In this document: piece by piece, positions 8,227-17,248 of the stretch
Position numbering within the stretch: position 1 is the stretch's first letter
How the letters are laid out: the number at the start of each line of letters is the position of its first letter
NCBI GenBank assembly: GCA_017645305.1
Contig: JAGCPD010000005.1
Coordinates: forward strand, 49,584 to 113,583
Source: Bacteroidaceae bacterium
GTDB taxonomy: Bacteria > Bacteroidota > Bacteroidia > Bacteroidales > Bacteroidaceae
Direction of reading: 5' to 3'
Length of the DNA stretch: 64,000 nt
Notes under the pieces: model-generated
Told to the model about the DNA's origin: nothing
The model's database searches: none
What the model saw: the letters and a program-made list of their open reading frames with translations, nothing else
Made by a program: the position numbers and the translations under genes

Positions 8227-10123
8227 TCTTCTTAGCTTTGAAGTTCGTGATTTTGCTGTTAAAAACGCCAGTCTTCTGTAGCGGGAAGACAAGGGTACGG
8301 ATGTAGTTGTATTGTTTCTTTTCGCTGGCAAAACGCCTTTCTATGCCTAATTCCTGTACCAGTTTCCCATTTACCAAAAGTGATGTGCTGCGATTTGTTC
8401 CTTTTATGGTGATGTGTTCCTTTGCACCAGGGCGACCTTTGTGTTGGAAAGTATAAAGGTAACCGTCACGTGAAAATCCTAGCCATCCGCCTATTGGATC
8501 TGCGAGCCAAACTCGAGCATAGGGATTCTCCAACAACAGGGTGCCTGTTGGTTCGTCTGCCCAAGTGATGTCGAAATCTACCTGATAATCATAACCTATC
8601 TGTGCCTCATCGCTTTTGTCGATAATGGTGTTGGCTGGTAGTGCCGGCATGTCTATCTGAGTGTTTCCTAATTGGTTACACTTATATCCTTCACCTAATA
8701 CTTTACGTTGTTCGTCCCATGCAGCATATCCGATGGTGTCGTTGACGGCGTGCCATGTTTTTTCGGATATGACTTGAACGGCAGGGAAGACACGGTGATG
8801 TATGTCGCCGACAGAGATACCATTACCACATATATCATTCCATACTGCAAACATACCGCCCGAGATTTGCGGATCACGTTCCTCAAACTTCTGTTTGCCA
8901 ATCTGTGCCGGTGTCCAACGCTCGTAAAGGTTTTTGCAGTTCAGGTAGTTGTAATAGTATCCAGCCTCAGGGACTATATAGACTAATCCGTCAGGAATGC
9001 TTACCATCTGGTAGCCCTGTGCCTTCATGTCTTTTGGGTCGGCGTAGCCATTGTACCACATCTCCATCATTACATTATCAGACTTCACGGGTGTCTCGCC
9101 CTTTGCATGTGTAAGCGACCCCCATAGAACAGCCTGCTTGCCAAAACTCTCTACGTGACGGATCAGATGGTCGGTTAGTGAACGGAAAAGCTCTACAACC
9201 TCTTTATCCTTATTGCTGTATTCATCTGTTCCAATGTGCATACGAGGACAGCAGAATACAGGGTCTGGGCCGCCGAGATGCTCTGAATAGAGACTGTCCA
9301 GGAAAGGAATAACCGCAGGGTTGCGGAGGTTCAGATGGTCTGCTCCGTATTCCTCGCAAGCCAATGAGGGTCGGTAATGCGTGAAGGCCAGCGAGTGTGC
9401 AGGAGCATCAAACTCGGGGATAATCTCCACGCCCATCTGCTTGGCATAAATGATGAAGTCATGGAACCCTTTCTTGGTGTAGTAGCCATCTTTGGCAGTT
9501 AAGCCTGGGAATAGTTCGCTTTGAATACGGAAGGCAGAGTAAGTCTCGTTCCAGTTACCGTGGAAGTAATCGCGGAATCCGTTATCGTTCAAATGTACCT
9601 GCAGGGTGTTCATCTTATAATAAGAGAGTAGATTGACCAAACTGTAGAGGTAGGAGAGTGGAATGTACTTACGCCCCACATCAATCATGAATCCACGCAG
9701 GGGATAAGCAGGCGTATCGGTAATGGTGCCGCACGGTAAAGGTTTGCCCTGTACGTGTAATTGCTGTAGGGTCTGTATTCCCCATAATACACCTTGTCCT
9801 GTCTGTGCCTTGATGGTAATTCCTTTAGGTGTAATTGTCAGCTGATAGCCTTCGTTTCCTAACTTCTTATCCTGACAAAGTTGGAGTGTAACAGCACCTT
9901 TTTTCTCTGTTGTCAGTGGAATGTTCCCTAAGAAGCCGGACAAATATTGCGCCTGACTTTGCAAAGTTACGTCGTTAAAGGAAACGTTTGTCAACAGATT
10001 CCATTGCAGTTCGCCCTTTCCAGCCTTCCAGTTTTCAATGGCAGGTACGGTAAAGGGCATGTTCTGAGCAGATGTGATGGTACATGTCAGAACACTAATG
10101 AGTACTAAGAGTTTTCTTTTCAT
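8222..10123 (-). CDS. GH20 family beta-N-acetylhexosaminidase-like secreted enzyme (copy 2)
   Basis: 633 residues from the ATG at 10123; the longer frame reaching 10174 adds 17 residues ahead of the signal peptide and is less likely. Signal peptide ends near TSAQ. Domain order is the same as in copy 1: N-terminal alpha/beta domain, TIM barrel starting RGFMIDVGRKYIPL, catalytic Asp300-Glu301 in MHIGTDEYSNK, and a C-terminal LamG-like module. The identical catalytic numbering and collinear sequence show a tandem duplication. Being upstream on the minus strand, it is probably transcribed first; copy 1 follows after 92 bases that contain a heptamer array. The two enzymes probably act on related N-acetylhexosamine glycans, with differences spread over loops such as the HLNDCGSH/HLNDNGFR region. 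Confidence 0.88.
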   Translation of the reverse strand: MKRKLLVLISVLTCTITSAQNMPFTVPAIENWKAGKGELQWNLLTNVSFNDVTLQSQAQYLSGFLGNIPLTTEKKGAVTLQLCQDKKLGNEGYQLTITPKGITIKAQTGQGVLWGIQTLQQLHVQGKPLPCGTITDTPAYPLRGFMIDVGRKYIPLSYLYSLVNLLSYYKMNTLQVHLNDNGFRDYFHGNWNETYSAFRIQSELFPGLTAKDGYYTKKGFHDFIIYAKQMGVEIIPEFDAPAHSLAFTHYRPSLACEEYGADHLNLRNPAVIPFLDSLYSEHLGGPDPVFCCPRMHIGTDEYSNKDKEVVELFRSLTDHLIRHVESFGKQAVLWGSLTHAKGETPVKSDNVMMEMWYNGYADPKDMKAQGYQMVSIPDGLVYIVPEAGYYYNYLNCKNLYERWTPAQIGKQKFEERDPQISGGMFAVWNDICGNGISVGDIHHRVFPAVQVISEKTWHAVNDTIGYAAWDEQRKVLGEGYKCNQLGNTQIDMPALPANTIIDKSDEAQIGYDYQVDFDITWADEPTGTLLLENPYARVWLADPIGGWLGFSRDGYLYTFQHKGRPGAKEHITIKGTNRSTSLLVNGKLVQELGIERRFASEKKQYNYIRTLVFPLQKTGVFNSKITNFKAKKI

Positions 10124-10161
10124 AATATTATGTTGATTTATGCTTTTTGTTTTCATTCTAT

Positions 10162-13038
10162 TTACCTTCCACATAGTAGTTTGAAATCACAGTTTGCACA
10201 GTCCTTCACCTCGGGCGTCTGTGTGAAGTTGCAATCAGGTGAGAATATCTGTTCCACCACATGGGTCAGCCCCTCCAGAAACTCATCGGCTAAAGGAGCG
10301 AAATCCTCTATAACCTCTTTGTTTATGGTAAGTGTGGGATTGTAGTCTTCTTTGTACGCCTTTCCCGGATAGAAGAGAGCAGGTACCAGCGGCTGTCGGG
10401 GCTTGTCGTTCTTAAGCACAGCGTATGAATATAGGAAGGCTTGTAGGAAATAGCCCTCATGCCTTCCGGCTGTATTGGTTACCTCCGACAGTTCCTTGAT
10501 GCTGGGCATGTGATATCCTGTCTTGTAATCTACAACCCGAATGCGTCCATCCATCTCATCCAGACGGTCTATGCGTCCGCCGGTAATGATATTTAATTGA
10601 TGAGTTGTTATTTGTTCATTATTAATTGTTAATTGAACATTAAACATACGGTCGGTTTCTGTTGCTATAATGCGGAAGGGCGCATGGTGCAGGTCATATC
10701 GTAGAAGATTGGTGAGGTACTGCATGAGCACCTTGCGAATGATGATAAGCTCACCTGTGTATTGATTGCCCGGACAGACACCTTTGCAAACCATCTTCCA
10801 AGCTTCATTGGTTCTTTCCCATCGGTCGGCAGGATGGAAATAGATGGTATCAAAGACAATGTCCAGAATAGGGCCGATAAGTCTTTCTTTGTCATTTAGC
10901 AGTTCGGAAAGTGTATTCCTTTGTATTATATTGCTGCCTGTGCGTTGAATAATGCGTTTGTAAATGAACTCTGCCGTATCGTGAAAGATATCTCCGATTA
11001 GCGGTGCGTTAAGTCCTTCCTGCGGATCTGTATCGGCTCTCAGGCCGGAGATGTGTGAGAGGAAGAACTTCAGCGGACACGTTATATACGTATTGATAGC
11101 AGAGGGGCTCAGAGGAATGGCCTTTTCTCCGCTGGTGTTGATATCATAGCGCTGCAGCATACGTTGCAGTATCTCTTGTGTCTTGGGTACAGAAAACTCT
11201 TGTGTATCCTGTATATTTGTATCACTGCGAAGCCAGAGCGTACGGATGGGAATGTCTGTCTCTGCCAGCATTTGGCGAAGGAAACGCGACATCTCGTGAC
11301 GGGTATTACCTACGCAGTTTTCGTTATAGACACACGTCAGATGCTCTGTGCGTTGAATAAGCCTGTAGAAGTAATAAGAGAAGACCGCAATACGATGACG
11401 TGGTGTTGTCAATCCGAATGCTTCGCGTATGTTGGCAGGAATCATGGTATTACCCTGTGTGTTGCGCGGCAACATACCTTCCTCTACCGACAACATGAGC
11501 ATATGCGAGAAGTCCAGACAACGTGTCTCCAGCACGCCCATTACCTGAAGTCCGTGGGCAGGTTCGCCGTGAAAAGGAATATTGGTGCTGCACAACAGGC
11601 TTCTCAATAGGCGGCGCAGAGTGATGTGCTGTATGCAGAGCGAATTTGCTTCCCGGGTTGTCAGTTGCAAGAACTTGGTGAGGATGCGATGTGTTTGGAA
11701 GATAGCTTCAATGTACAGTTGCTCATAGACATCAGGCTTCTTAATCTGTGAGAAATGCAAGCCAGACTTCTCCACCATCTCTATTAAATAGGTTAGGAGC
11801 TGAGCATTATCCGTTGCACGATATTGCAGCCATTGCTCTTCCTCAACGAACGAAGCATATACATGATGTTGCACAACCTGCACAAAGGGAAAGCGGAAAC
11901 GTTGCTGTGCAAGGTCGAACCCGTCTGTCTGTAATGCCAGTAAAGCCATTACAAAACTGTATATAGGGGCATCGGTAAGCGGAAAGCCCATCGTGATGTT
12001 TACGCTACCGGTTTGTTCAGGCAGGGCGTGCAGAACAGGTTGCAGCAGTCCCTCGTTACATAGGACGACAGCCCCTCTTTTCGCTTCAGCTGCCACGGAT
12101 GACAGCCAAGTGTTTGTGTAGCGTGCCGCTGCATTGTCCGTGTTACAGGAAATGAATGTTACATCTTGCAAATGCATCAGGTTATCGTACTCATCCTTGT
12201 TTAGTGCACAAGGAAAATCGCTAAGGTTCTGTCGCATAAAGATGCCCGCCTCGTGTTCGGGGTTCTCAACATAATAACTGTCGTAGTCCCAATAGAAAAG
12301 CGCCTTTCCCTGTTTCTGAATGGCCTTCATAAGTGTTTTCTCCACATCGTTGAGGACATTGAATCCTGCAAATACTATGGCTTGCCGCTTTTCCAAAAAG
12401 GATGTGAGGGCCGTCTCGTCTTCTTTAAGCCGCTCTGTTACGCTGCGAAAGATAGCACCCTCATATACAGCCCCCTCTTGCATCTGCTGTTTGCGCAGTT
12501 CCGTGTACATCTCGTACATCCTGGACCAGACGTTAAGAAATCGTTCTTTTATCACAGAATTGCCTTCTGCAGAAAAGTGATGGAAGAAATGCTGCAAAGT
12601 AGATTTCTGCTCGTCAGTCAGATAGTCCAGTGACTCTAACTGCATCAGTTCATAGACGTTTGAGAAGATAGCCTTGGCATCGGCAAGGTGCTTGTCAACA
12701 TCGTCAAAGTCCGACAGGATGATTTCTCCCCAACTCCAGAACTTATCCAGCGAATACTCCTCTTGCATCTCTTCCTTGAGAATGGTCTTGCAGAATATTT
12801 GGTATAGTGAAACGATGCTGTTTATGGGGTCGGCTTTTACAAAGGGCGAAAGGCTATAGAACAGGTCGCTCATGGTAATGTATCGTGGAGCCCAGACCGG
12901 AGTCTCGCTAGCAAGAGCCAGCTCCTGATTAAGGAAAAGACTGGCACGTTTGCCGGGAAAGACCACCGTTACATTGTGCATGTTGCTGCCAAAACGCTTC
13001 AGAAGGTCGTTGGCTACTAATCCGAGAAATGTTTTCAT
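10162..13038 (-). CDS. addB: AddB-like PD-(D/E)XK nuclease subunit
   Basis: 958 residues. The N-terminus resembles a superfamily I helicase core but its Walker A is degenerate (VVFPGKRASLFL), as in AddB-type inactive helicase subunits. The C-terminal RecB-like nuclease has the Asp...Asp-Tyr-Lys core (RIDRLDEM... VVDYKTG). Four cysteines sit as in AddB iron-sulfur nucleases: one in CPLKFFLSHISGL and three in CANCDFKLLC near the C-terminus. The start overlaps the stop of the AddA-like gene by ATGA (13035-13038), so the two are translationally coupled. Together they should process DNA double-strand ends for recombination. An AT-rich dispersed repeat seems inserted around residues 800-820 (FNVQLTINNEQITTHQLN), see findings. 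Naming as addB is by architecture and neighbourhood. Confidence 0.82.
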   Translation of the reverse strand: MKTFLGLVANDLLKRFGSNMHNVTVVFPGKRASLFLNQELALASETPVWAPRYITMSDLFYSLSPFVKADPINSIVSLYQIFCKTILKEEMQEEYSLDKFWSWGEIILSDFDDVDKHLADAKAIFSNVYELMQLESLDYLTDEQKSTLQHFFHHFSAEGNSVIKERFLNVWSRMYEMYTELRKQQMQEGAVYEGAIFRSVTERLKEDETALTSFLEKRQAIVFAGFNVLNDVEKTLMKAIQKQGKALFYWDYDSYYVENPEHEAGIFMRQNLSDFPCALNKDEYDNLMHLQDVTFISCNTDNAAARYTNTWLSSVAAEAKRGAVVLCNEGLLQPVLHALPEQTGSVNITMGFPLTDAPIYSFVMALLALQTDGFDLAQQRFRFPFVQVVQHHVYASFVEEEQWLQYRATDNAQLLTYLIEMVEKSGLHFSQIKKPDVYEQLYIEAIFQTHRILTKFLQLTTREANSLCIQHITLRRLLRSLLCSTNIPFHGEPAHGLQVMGVLETRCLDFSHMLMLSVEEGMLPRNTQGNTMIPANIREAFGLTTPRHRIAVFSYYFYRLIQRTEHLTCVYNENCVGNTRHEMSRFLRQMLAETDIPIRTLWLRSDTNIQDTQEFSVPKTQEILQRMLQRYDINTSGEKAIPLSPSAINTYITCPLKFFLSHISGLRADTDPQEGLNAPLIGDIFHDTAEFIYKRIIQRTGSNIIQRNTLSELLNDKERLIGPILDIVFDTIYFHPADRWERTNEAWKMVCKGVCPGNQYTGELIIIRKVLMQYLTNLLRYDLHHAPFRIIATETDRMFNVQLTINNEQITTHQLNIITGGRIDRLDEMDGRIRVVDYKTGYHMPSIKELSEVTNTAGRHEGYFLQAFLYSYAVLKNDKPRQPLVPALFYPGKAYKEDYNPTLTINKEVIEDFAPLADEFLEGLTHVVEQIFSPDCNFTQTPEVKDCANCDFKLLCGR

Positions 13039-16000
13039 GCCTTTACCTCCTCTGTTTTACCTGAATAAATATACCAGAGATAACCCTCTACCTGTTTTTC
13101 AGGGTACATGGAACGCATCAGTTCTTTGTATGCCTGTACCTGGGTGTGGTGCTCCGTTTCGGGTCGTCCGAACTTAAAGTCTATGACAGTGATTTTGTTG
13201 CCGTTGATGATAACGCGGTCGGGGCGCAAGGTAAAGGGTTCGCCTGTCTCTTTGTTGATGCTGGTGATGCTGCACTCATTGAACACATGGTTGTCGGGTT
13301 GGAACCATTGTGCAATCCTGGGGTTTGAGAAACCTTTTTTCAGTCTGCCTATTACCACATCCAGCAGTTTGCTGTCAGTTATGATTCCTTCTGCCATACA
13401 GCGATTAAGAGCTTTCTGAATCTGCCCAGCGTGTTCTATCTGACTGAGTACATAGTGCATAATCTTACCTACCTCCAGATAGGTCTGCTGCCCGCTTTCT
13501 GTTGACTCCTCTGTACCCAAACCGCTGATGAATTTGCGTGACTGGTTGCTCTGCATAAACTCCAGTGTTGGTGCGTTGGAGGTCATTGCTACAGGAAGGG
13601 CATCGTTTTCGGCGTGCGTACTTTTCATACGGTTCTTGTGTTCCTCATGCTCTTCTTTACGTGTTGAAACGGGCGTTCCCAACTCGTATGTTAGGATTCC
13701 CGGCTCCTGGGAAGACAACTGTACGCCAACCCGTATAAGGTCTCCGGCTATTGAGACGGTATTTCCCTTTTCTGCTGTCAGTCCCCATACAAACAAATTA
13801 CTCTCGGCACGTGTGAAGGCCACATACATCATGTTAAGGGCATCCACACGCCGTTGCAAGTGCTCCTCGTTGTAATCGGGAGCGAAGTCGGACTGCTGCA
13901 TGTTTTTGTTCGCGCTGATGGGCAGTGAGCCAAGTGCATTGTACGGCTGCTTTTCTGCCTGACACCAAATCGTATCATCGTTACGGTCTTTTTCTATGGT
14001 CCAGTCCATATAGGGAAGCAGTACGGTATGGAACTGCAAGCCCTTGCTCTTGTGAATGGTAAGGATGCGTATTCCATCCACTTCACCTGCAGGGATAGCG
14101 CGATTGTGGTTACTCTCTTCCCATGCTTTCAGGAAAGTGTGAATGTCCGACGGGTTGGTGCGTAGATGGTTTTGCAGTTCGTCCATAAAAGTAAAGATAT
14201 ATGTGTCCTGTCCTGGGATTTTGTTTAATTGGAAAATCTGGTACAGGCGTTCGCAGAGCAGATAAAGCGGCAACTGTGAAAGTTCTTCTTTATGTTTCGA
14301 GAAAGCCTCTGGCAACAGGTCATCGGGGCTGGCGGTCGCCACATCCAGCATTGGAAGCGTTTGCTTCAGCACGTCGCTGTGGTAGTGCATCACCAGGTAG
14401 CGCTCAGGAACTTGGTTCAGCTTTTTTTTGTCGTTCAGCACATACAGGGCTGCTACCAGCATCTGGACGGCCACGCTGGATTCCAGCAGGAAAGCCTCGT
14501 CGCTGACAAGCTTTATTTCCGGTGCCAGCTGATGGAACCAATTGAGCAGGCTCTCTGCATTGTCCTTCTTTCGAACCAGGATGGCAAAGTCCTGTGTGGT
14601 AAGTCCGTTCTGCATGAGGCTTCTGATACGTGTTATCATATCAGTTATCATACGCTCTTCATAATCTTCAGGCGTACTGTTACCGCTCTTTGTGTATAGC
14701 GTTACGCTTGCGTAGCCTTCATCCTTGGTCTGATAGGTAAGTTGCTCAACGTCGCTGTAAATGTCCTTCAGGCTGAAACGTGCATTTGGCTCTATGTCGT
14801 CAAGTGCTTTGGCTGCGAGTGGGAAGAAAGCATTATTAAAATCAATTACTTTCTTTTTGCTTCGGAAGTTGTAGCGCAGTTCCTTTTCTTTTGGCGACAG
14901 GTTGGCAAGTTCCTTCTTTACGTTTTTCAGGATAGCCCAGTCACCGTTTCGCCATCGGTAGATGCTCTGTTTAATGTCACCAACCAGCAGGTCGTTTCCG
15001 CCTGTCGATTGGTTTTCCAACAGCAGCACCTTGAAGTTATTCCATTGCTGCCGGCTTGTATCCTGAAACTCATCAATCATAACGTTATGGAACTGTGCGC
15101 CTGTTTTCTCAAATACAAAGGGCGCATCTGATTTGTCCACCAGCTTGCTCAGCAGGGTGGGGGTCTTGCTCAGGTTGAACTGGTTGTTCTCGACATTGAT
15201 GGTATTGGCTTCCTGTTCAATGACATTGAGAAGTCGCAGCGGATTCAGGTAGCGTATGGACAGTTTTGCCGTGTTGATAGACACGCAGCTTCTCTCGTAA
15301 AGCTGCAGTAGTTCTGCAAGTTCTGTCTGTATTTCTTGTGCTTCGGCTATCAGAACGGGGTCGTTCTTGTCTTTTGCCTTCAACATCACCTCATAGTTGT
15401 CAACTGCCTTGTAGATGGTATTTGAGGCACTTTCTGCTTTCTCGCTTCTGACAAGGTTCAGGAAACTCAGGTAAATCCGTCCGTTACTGATGCGGTCAAA
15501 GTTCAACGTCTTTTCGTTGACAGATGTTTCAAATGCATCCGCCCTTTCGTTAAGTTGTGACCTACAGCTGTTGATAATGGCGTGCATCTCTTTCTTAAAG
15601 GCAGCCATTTCCTTCGAGTCGGAGATTTTCTCGCGTTCCTGTGCCGAGCGGTTCTGGAAAGCTTCCTCAAAGATGCAGCGGGCAAATCTCTTTACCATTC
15701 CGGCAATGTTCCATCGTTCGCCGTTCTGAAGCTGTTCCTCCACGTAATCCATTATCCACTCCTGTACGTCCTTGCGGTTCTGCATATTCTCGATGACTCT
15801 GTCCACAGATCTTGAAATCACTTCGTCGTTGTTCAGCTCCACTTGCAGGTTGGCGGTTAACCCCAGTTCGTGAGCCAGGTTGCGCAATATGCTCTGGAAG
15901 AAAGAGTCTATGGTTTCAACGCGGAAGTATGTGTAGTCATGTAGGATGGCACTCAGGGCCTCTGCCGCACGCTTGCGTATCACCTCTTCGCTCATCTTCT

Positions 16001-16256
16001 CGTGTAGTTCTTCCAGTCTTTTCTGAATAATCCTCAGATAGCCGTCACTATCCGGGATATTGTGCGAAAGGCCGTATAAAGTCTCCAAGATGCGCTCCTT
16101 CATCTCGGCAGTTGCCTTATTGGTAAAGGTAACGGCCAGTGTATGCTCGAACTCCTTTCCGCCTTTCCGCAGCAACAGCAGGATGTATTCCACCGTAAGT
16201 GTGAAAGTCTTGCCTGCTCCTGCCGAAGCCTTATATATAGATAATGTACTGCTCAT
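13035..16256 (-). CDS. addA: AddA-like UvrD/RecB-family helicase-nuclease
   Basis: About 1073 residues from the ATG at 16256, which places the Walker A motif (ASAGAGKTFTL) right at the N-terminus as usual; the frame extends nine codons further up from a possible alternative start. Visible SF1A helicase motifs: motif Ia (TFTNKATAEMKERIL), Walker B (DEFQDTSRQQW), motif III (LLVGDIKQSIYRWR), motif IV (LRYNFRSKKKV) and motif V (LTIHKSKGLQFH). The C-terminal nuclease core is RPDRVIINGNKITVIDFKFG. It unwinds and resects broken DNA ends together with the AddB-like partner encoded immediately downstream with a 4-base overlap. Its start is divergent from panB, with only 80 bases between. Confidence 0.88.
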   Translation of the reverse strand: MSSTLSIYKASAGAGKTFTLTVEYILLLLRKGGKEFEHTLAVTFTNKATAEMKERILETLYGLSHNIPDSDGYLRIIQKRLEELHEKMSEEVIRKRAAEALSAILHDYTYFRVETIDSFFQSILRNLAHELGLTANLQVELNNDEVISRSVDRVIENMQNRKDVQEWIMDYVEEQLQNGERWNIAGMVKRFARCIFEEAFQNRSAQEREKISDSKEMAAFKKEMHAIINSCRSQLNERADAFETSVNEKTLNFDRISNGRIYLSFLNLVRSEKAESASNTIYKAVDNYEVMLKAKDKNDPVLIAEAQEIQTELAELLQLYERSCVSINTAKLSIRYLNPLRLLNVIEQEANTINVENNQFNLSKTPTLLSKLVDKSDAPFVFEKTGAQFHNVMIDEFQDTSRQQWNNFKVLLLENQSTGGNDLLVGDIKQSIYRWRNGDWAILKNVKKELANLSPKEKELRYNFRSKKKVIDFNNAFFPLAAKALDDIEPNARFSLKDIYSDVEQLTYQTKDEGYASVTLYTKSGNSTPEDYEERMITDMITRIRSLMQNGLTTQDFAILVRKKDNAESLLNWFHQLAPEIKLVSDEAFLLESSVAVQMLVAALYVLNDKKKLNQVPERYLVMHYHSDVLKQTLPMLDVATASPDDLLPEAFSKHKEELSQLPLYLLCERLYQIFQLNKIPGQDTYIFTFMDELQNHLRTNPSDIHTFLKAWEESNHNRAIPAGEVDGIRILTIHKSKGLQFHTVLLPYMDWTIEKDRNDDTIWCQAEKQPYNALGSLPISANKNMQQSDFAPDYNEEHLQRRVDALNMMYVAFTRAESNLFVWGLTAEKGNTVSIAGDLIRVGVQLSSQEPGILTYELGTPVSTRKEEHEEHKNRMKSTHAENDALPVAMTSNAPTLEFMQSNQSRKFISGLGTEESTESGQQTYLEVGKIMHYVLSQIEHAGQIQKALNRCMAEGIITDSKLLDVVIGRLKKGFSNPRIAQWFQPDNHVFNECSITSINKETGEPFTLRPDRVIINGNKITVIDFKFGRPETEHHTQVQAYKELMRSMYPEKQVEGYLWYIYSGKTEEVKA

Positions 16257-16276
16257 CAAGAGAAATGTATTTGATT

Positions 16277-16309
16277 TTTGCAAAGATACGTTTTTTATTC
16301 GTAACTTTG
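16277..16309 (+). promoter_or_regulatory. Promoter of panB
   Basis: TTTG at 16277-16280 and TAACTTTG at 16302-16309 with a 21-base spacer fit the Bacteroidota consensus. The panB ATG is 27 bases downstream, which decides the start at 16337 rather than at earlier in-frame codons. Confidence 0.7.
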
Positions 16310-16336
16310 CACCGCAAAACCAAAAATTATCGAATA

Positions 16337-17155
16337 ATGGCAGGATATATTGTTGAAGATACGAAGAAAATTACTACACAGAAAGTTATTCAGATGAAGA
16401 AGGATGGCAAGAAGATTGCCATGCTTACTTCTTACGACTACACAATGGCACAGATTGTTGATCAGGCAGGAATGGACATTATCCTGGTAGGAGACAGTGC
16501 CAGCAACGTTATGGCAGGAAATCTGACCACGTTGCCAATAACCATCGATCAGATGATTTATCACGCCCGCTGTGTGGCTCGCGGGGTAAAAAGAGCTATG
16601 GTGGTTTGCGATATGCCCTTTGGAACGTATCAGGTGAATCGTGATGAGGGTGTCCGCAATGCCATACGGATGATGGCCGAGACAGGTGTCGATGGCCTGA
16701 AGCTGGAAGGTGGAGAAGAGGTAATTGATACGGTAAGGGGCATTATCAATGCCGGCATTCCCGTTATGGGACATTTGGGGATGACCCCTCAGAGCGTTTA
16801 TAAATTCGGAGGATATGGTGTCAGGGCAAAGGAAGAGGAAGAGGCCGCCAAGCTGATGAAAGATGCAAAATTACTTGAACAGGCAGGTTGCTTCTCTATT
16901 GTTCTTGAAAAGATACCTGCAACACTTACCCAGGAGGTGTGCAAAAGCGTTTCCGTTCCTGTGATTGGTATTGGTGCCGGAAGTGCTGACGGACAGGTGC
17001 TGGTGATACAGGATATGTTGGGTATGAATGACAGCTTCAAGCCCAAGTTCGTGCGCCGGTATGCACAGCTTCAAACTGTTATGAACGATGCCATTGGCCA
17101 GTACATAACCGAAGTAAAAAACGGTGATTTCCCCACAGAAGCATATTCTTACTGA
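16337..17155 (+). CDS. panB: 3-methyl-2-oxobutanoate hydroxymethyltransferase
   Basis: 272 residues from the ATG at 16337 (downstream of the promoter); family length is about 265. PanB adds a hydroxymethyl group from 5,10-methylene-tetrahydrofolate to alpha-ketoisovalerate, the first committed step of pantothenate synthesis. Conserved text is present throughout: MLTSYDYTMAQIVDQAGMD, ILVGDSASNVMAG (metal-binding Asp), VVCDMPFGTYQ (second metal Asp), KLEGGEE, GHLGMTPQS and VIGIGAGSADGQVLV. Cytosolic TIM-barrel enzyme. The gene stands alone between the divergent addA and the trpB2 gene with its own promoter, so panC/panD are elsewhere. Confidence 0.95.
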   Translation: MAGYIVEDTKKITTQKVIQMKKDGKKIAMLTSYDYTMAQIVDQAGMDIILVGDSASNVMAGNLTTLPITIDQMIYHARCVARGVKRAMVVCDMPFGTYQVNRDEGVRNAIRMMAETGVDGLKLEGGEEVIDTVRGIINAGIPVMGHLGMTPQSVYKFGGYGVRAKEEEEAAKLMKDAKLLEQAGCFSIVLEKIPATLTQEVCKSVSVPVIGIGAGSADGQVLVIQDMLGMNDSFKPKFVRRYAQLQTVMNDAIGQYITEVKNGDFPTEAYSY

Positions 17156-17206
17156 ATTTTTCATTTTTTCATTCTTTCATTTTTTTATTTTTTCATTTTT
17201 TAGTCA

Positions 17207-17214
17207 TATCTTTG
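17207..17214 (+). promoter_or_regulatory. -7 promoter element of the trpB2 gene
   Basis: TATCTTTG matches TAnnTTTG, 34 bases before the ATG at 17249. The upstream stretch (17156-17205) is a T-rich run of repeated TCATTTTT units with no TTTG at the -33 position. Confidence 0.5.
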
Positions 17215-17248
17215 CAGCGTGCTACGCTAATTTAAAACAAAAAAGAAA

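Noticed and set aside
10124..10174. Longer start of the second GH20 protein at 10174
   Set aside because: It would place 17 residues before a proper signal peptide; the ATG at 10123 agrees with the paralogue.
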